Below are positions 40,476 to 41,980 of a stretch of 41,980 nucleotides of DNA, in pieces (position 1 is the first letter of the stretch; each line of letters starts with the position of its first letter). Made by a program: the position numbers and the translations under genes. The notes beneath the pieces are model-generated. The model saw only the letters and a list, made by a program, of their open reading frames with translations. It ran no database searches and was not told where the DNA came from. Origin of the DNA: Fragilaria crotonensis (taxonomy: Eukaryota; Bacillariophyta; Fragilariophyceae; Fragilariales; Fragilariaceae); the NCBI GenBank assembly GCA_022925895.1, contig JAKSYS010000561.1, forward strand, positions 1-41,980, in the 5' to 3' direction.

Positions 40476-41980
40476 ATGCGTATGCTGTTCACTATCTTCA
40501 CCTTCACCAGTGTTTTTCTTTTGACGAGACTGGTCTCGTCGCAAGTCTTGCAAGAACAGTGTCGTGGTAGCAGTCATGGTGATAATGATGAGACGACGTG
40601 CACGACGACGACAGCAGCAAGAAGTAGTCAACCAAATGTCCCTCCGGATTGCACCCTCGTCATGGCCAAGTCGTATTTGGATGGATTTGGTATCTTTACA
40701 CTCATGGATCGCCGACGAGGTTCTCCCGTCCTTCCTGGAGACATTGTCATCAAGTTCCGGATATCATGAATACTGTCGGCGTCGACTTCTTCCAATACAA
40801 TTACTGGAAATCAGCATACGACACTGGAGTATGAACGAAGGAAAGGTTGTTCATTCTGTCACGCCAGGTGTTGGCATGCTGACCAACAGCGTGAAAGGAA
40901 AATCGAATATTTTACCATATCGTGTTGACCGCGACGATGGGGATTGTCCGAGAGACGTGCAAGGCAGCTGGATCCTTTACTCAATATCACAATTACGTGG
41001 TACATTCACAAGGACGTTGTCGCTGGTCAAGAACTGCTATCACCTCAGACGGAAGAATGGTTTCAGGAACGGAGTTTGTGGGATGACGATGATAATGATC
41101 ACCAGGACCCACCCCTTCGTTCCCAGGAATGGCTCCGTCACCACGGCACCTGTTTGGACAATCTCCTACCAAAGTCATCCTCCATCTCAGGCCGAGGTGC
41201 GTTTGCATCTCGATTTTTACCCAAGGGATCCATCGTCGCTCCGGTGCCAGTTGTTCCGATCTTTGACTGGGAGATAACGCTCAACACGATCAAAATCAAA
41301 GAATCAAAGCAGAGTGAAACCCTGGAACAGCAGTGGCAACTCTTGCTGAATTACTGTTACGGCCATCCCCAATCATCCATGGTACTATTTCCGTATTCTC
41401 CAATAGTCAATCTCATCAATCATCATGACACACCCAATGTCAAACTGCAATGGTCCGTTCAACAATCTAATGACTCGTGGCTCCGATGGAGTATTCCAGA
41501 TCTGGAGGACCACGCCGATGAACAGGTCTTGTTTTGGAACTCGTGGCACTCCGAGATCTGCAACCTGGGGATGAAATTGTCATGGATTATGGGTCCGATT
41601 GGAAGGCAGCATGGGACAATCATCATCGTGCTACTACTGCTGCTACTCCAAACGAACCAATGAAACGCTCAATGGAAAGAAAACGACGCCCATGTACCTC
41701 CAGCCCATGTCATGGACAAGTGGCTACTAAAATTCGGACGAGTGCCGAACAAAAGACTACCCGTACCCCAACAATCTCCGTACCTCTTGTTTTATGATCA
41801 CCCTAACAACAAAAACAACACGACGACTACATCAAATTCGGACGGCGGCATCACGACCGTTCCCTGGAATTGGACTCGTCGAGTGTTTGATTGGACAATC
41901 TGCACCCCTGCACCATTCTTAAACGAGACGAAACATCGTCATTCTATACCGTACAAATATTGCGGAATGCCAGGCAAAAA
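40476..41980 (+). CDS. SET-domain protein with signal peptide, frame-broken, cut by window end
   Basis: ATG at 40476. The start MRMLFTIFTFTSVFLL is a signal peptide or anchor, with SSQ as a likely cleavage region. The text continues through five frame segments: PPDCTLVMAKSYLDGFGIF, then VPDIMNTVGVDF, GMLTNSVKG, ITWYIHKDVVAGQELL, and a second part with SGRGAFASRFLPKGS, NLINHHDTPN and LQPGDEIVMDYGSDW, then DKWLLKFGRVPNKR and PYLLFYD near the end. SGRGAFA, NLINH and GDEI..DYG are SET-domain motifs (S-adenosylmethionine-dependent lysine methyltransferases). The breaks at about 40753, 40830, 40975 and 41534 are each one missing base; another change lies near 41660. A signal peptide on a SET protein is unusual and suggests an ER or plastid route. 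No stop before the window end, so the C terminus is missing. Confidence 0.75.

Overview
The window looks like nuclear DNA of a stramenopile alga, most likely a diatom. The gene at 19180-20126 resembles CCB1, a cytochrome b6f assembly factor, and carries a signal peptide ending in an ASAFAP-like site (NA|FVP), the usual mark of import into a secondary red plastid. Spliceosomal GT-AG introns of about 80-160 nt, a PPi-type phosphofructokinase, a helicase-associated-domain protein and long non-coding gaps fit the same group. No prokaryotic operon features, tRNA, rRNA or CRISPR were seen.

Layout. 1-7133 is a large DNA transposon with terminal inverted repeats (TIRs) ending ACATCGGAAGG; it holds a broken Plavaka/CACTA-like transposase (4153-6724, minus) and a second unknown gene (410-2090, minus). 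7491-8255 is a TA-flanked element with Stowaway/mariner-type termini. 8981-17675 is an almost complete LINE flanked by a 15-bp target duplication, with a coiled-coil ORF1 and an endonuclease-RT-RNase H ORF2 whose start overlaps the ORF1 stop (ATGA). 18-24 kb is host sequence: an unknown charged protein (paralog A), the CCB1-like gene, an NmrA-like protein and an ABCG half transporter. 24-27.5 kb is repeat-rich and has no recognisable gene. 27569-29555 is a 2-kb element with 35-bp TIRs and a protein I do not recognise. 29.8-42 kb is host again: paralog B, a prolyl 4-hydroxylase-like enzyme, a TA-flanked MITE (32278-32988), a helicase-associated-domain protein, PPi-PFK, a membrane protein with an internal duplication, and a SET-domain protein cut off by the window end.

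The host genes are unrelated in function and on both strands, so there is no cluster or pathway. The best candidates for something undescribed are the two paralogs A and B (a small coiled-coil family), the 2-kb TIR element, and an array of short hairpins with covarying arms inside the first transposon.

Many genes need frame changes to read through. Between 34 and 42 kb four consecutive host genes are broken, mostly by one missing base, often in a short homopolymer, whereas the host genes at 18-33 kb are intact. Sequencing or assembly deletions in that stretch are the simplest explanation, but pseudogenes cannot be excluded from this sequence alone. All calls are from reading the sequence; no database search was possible.
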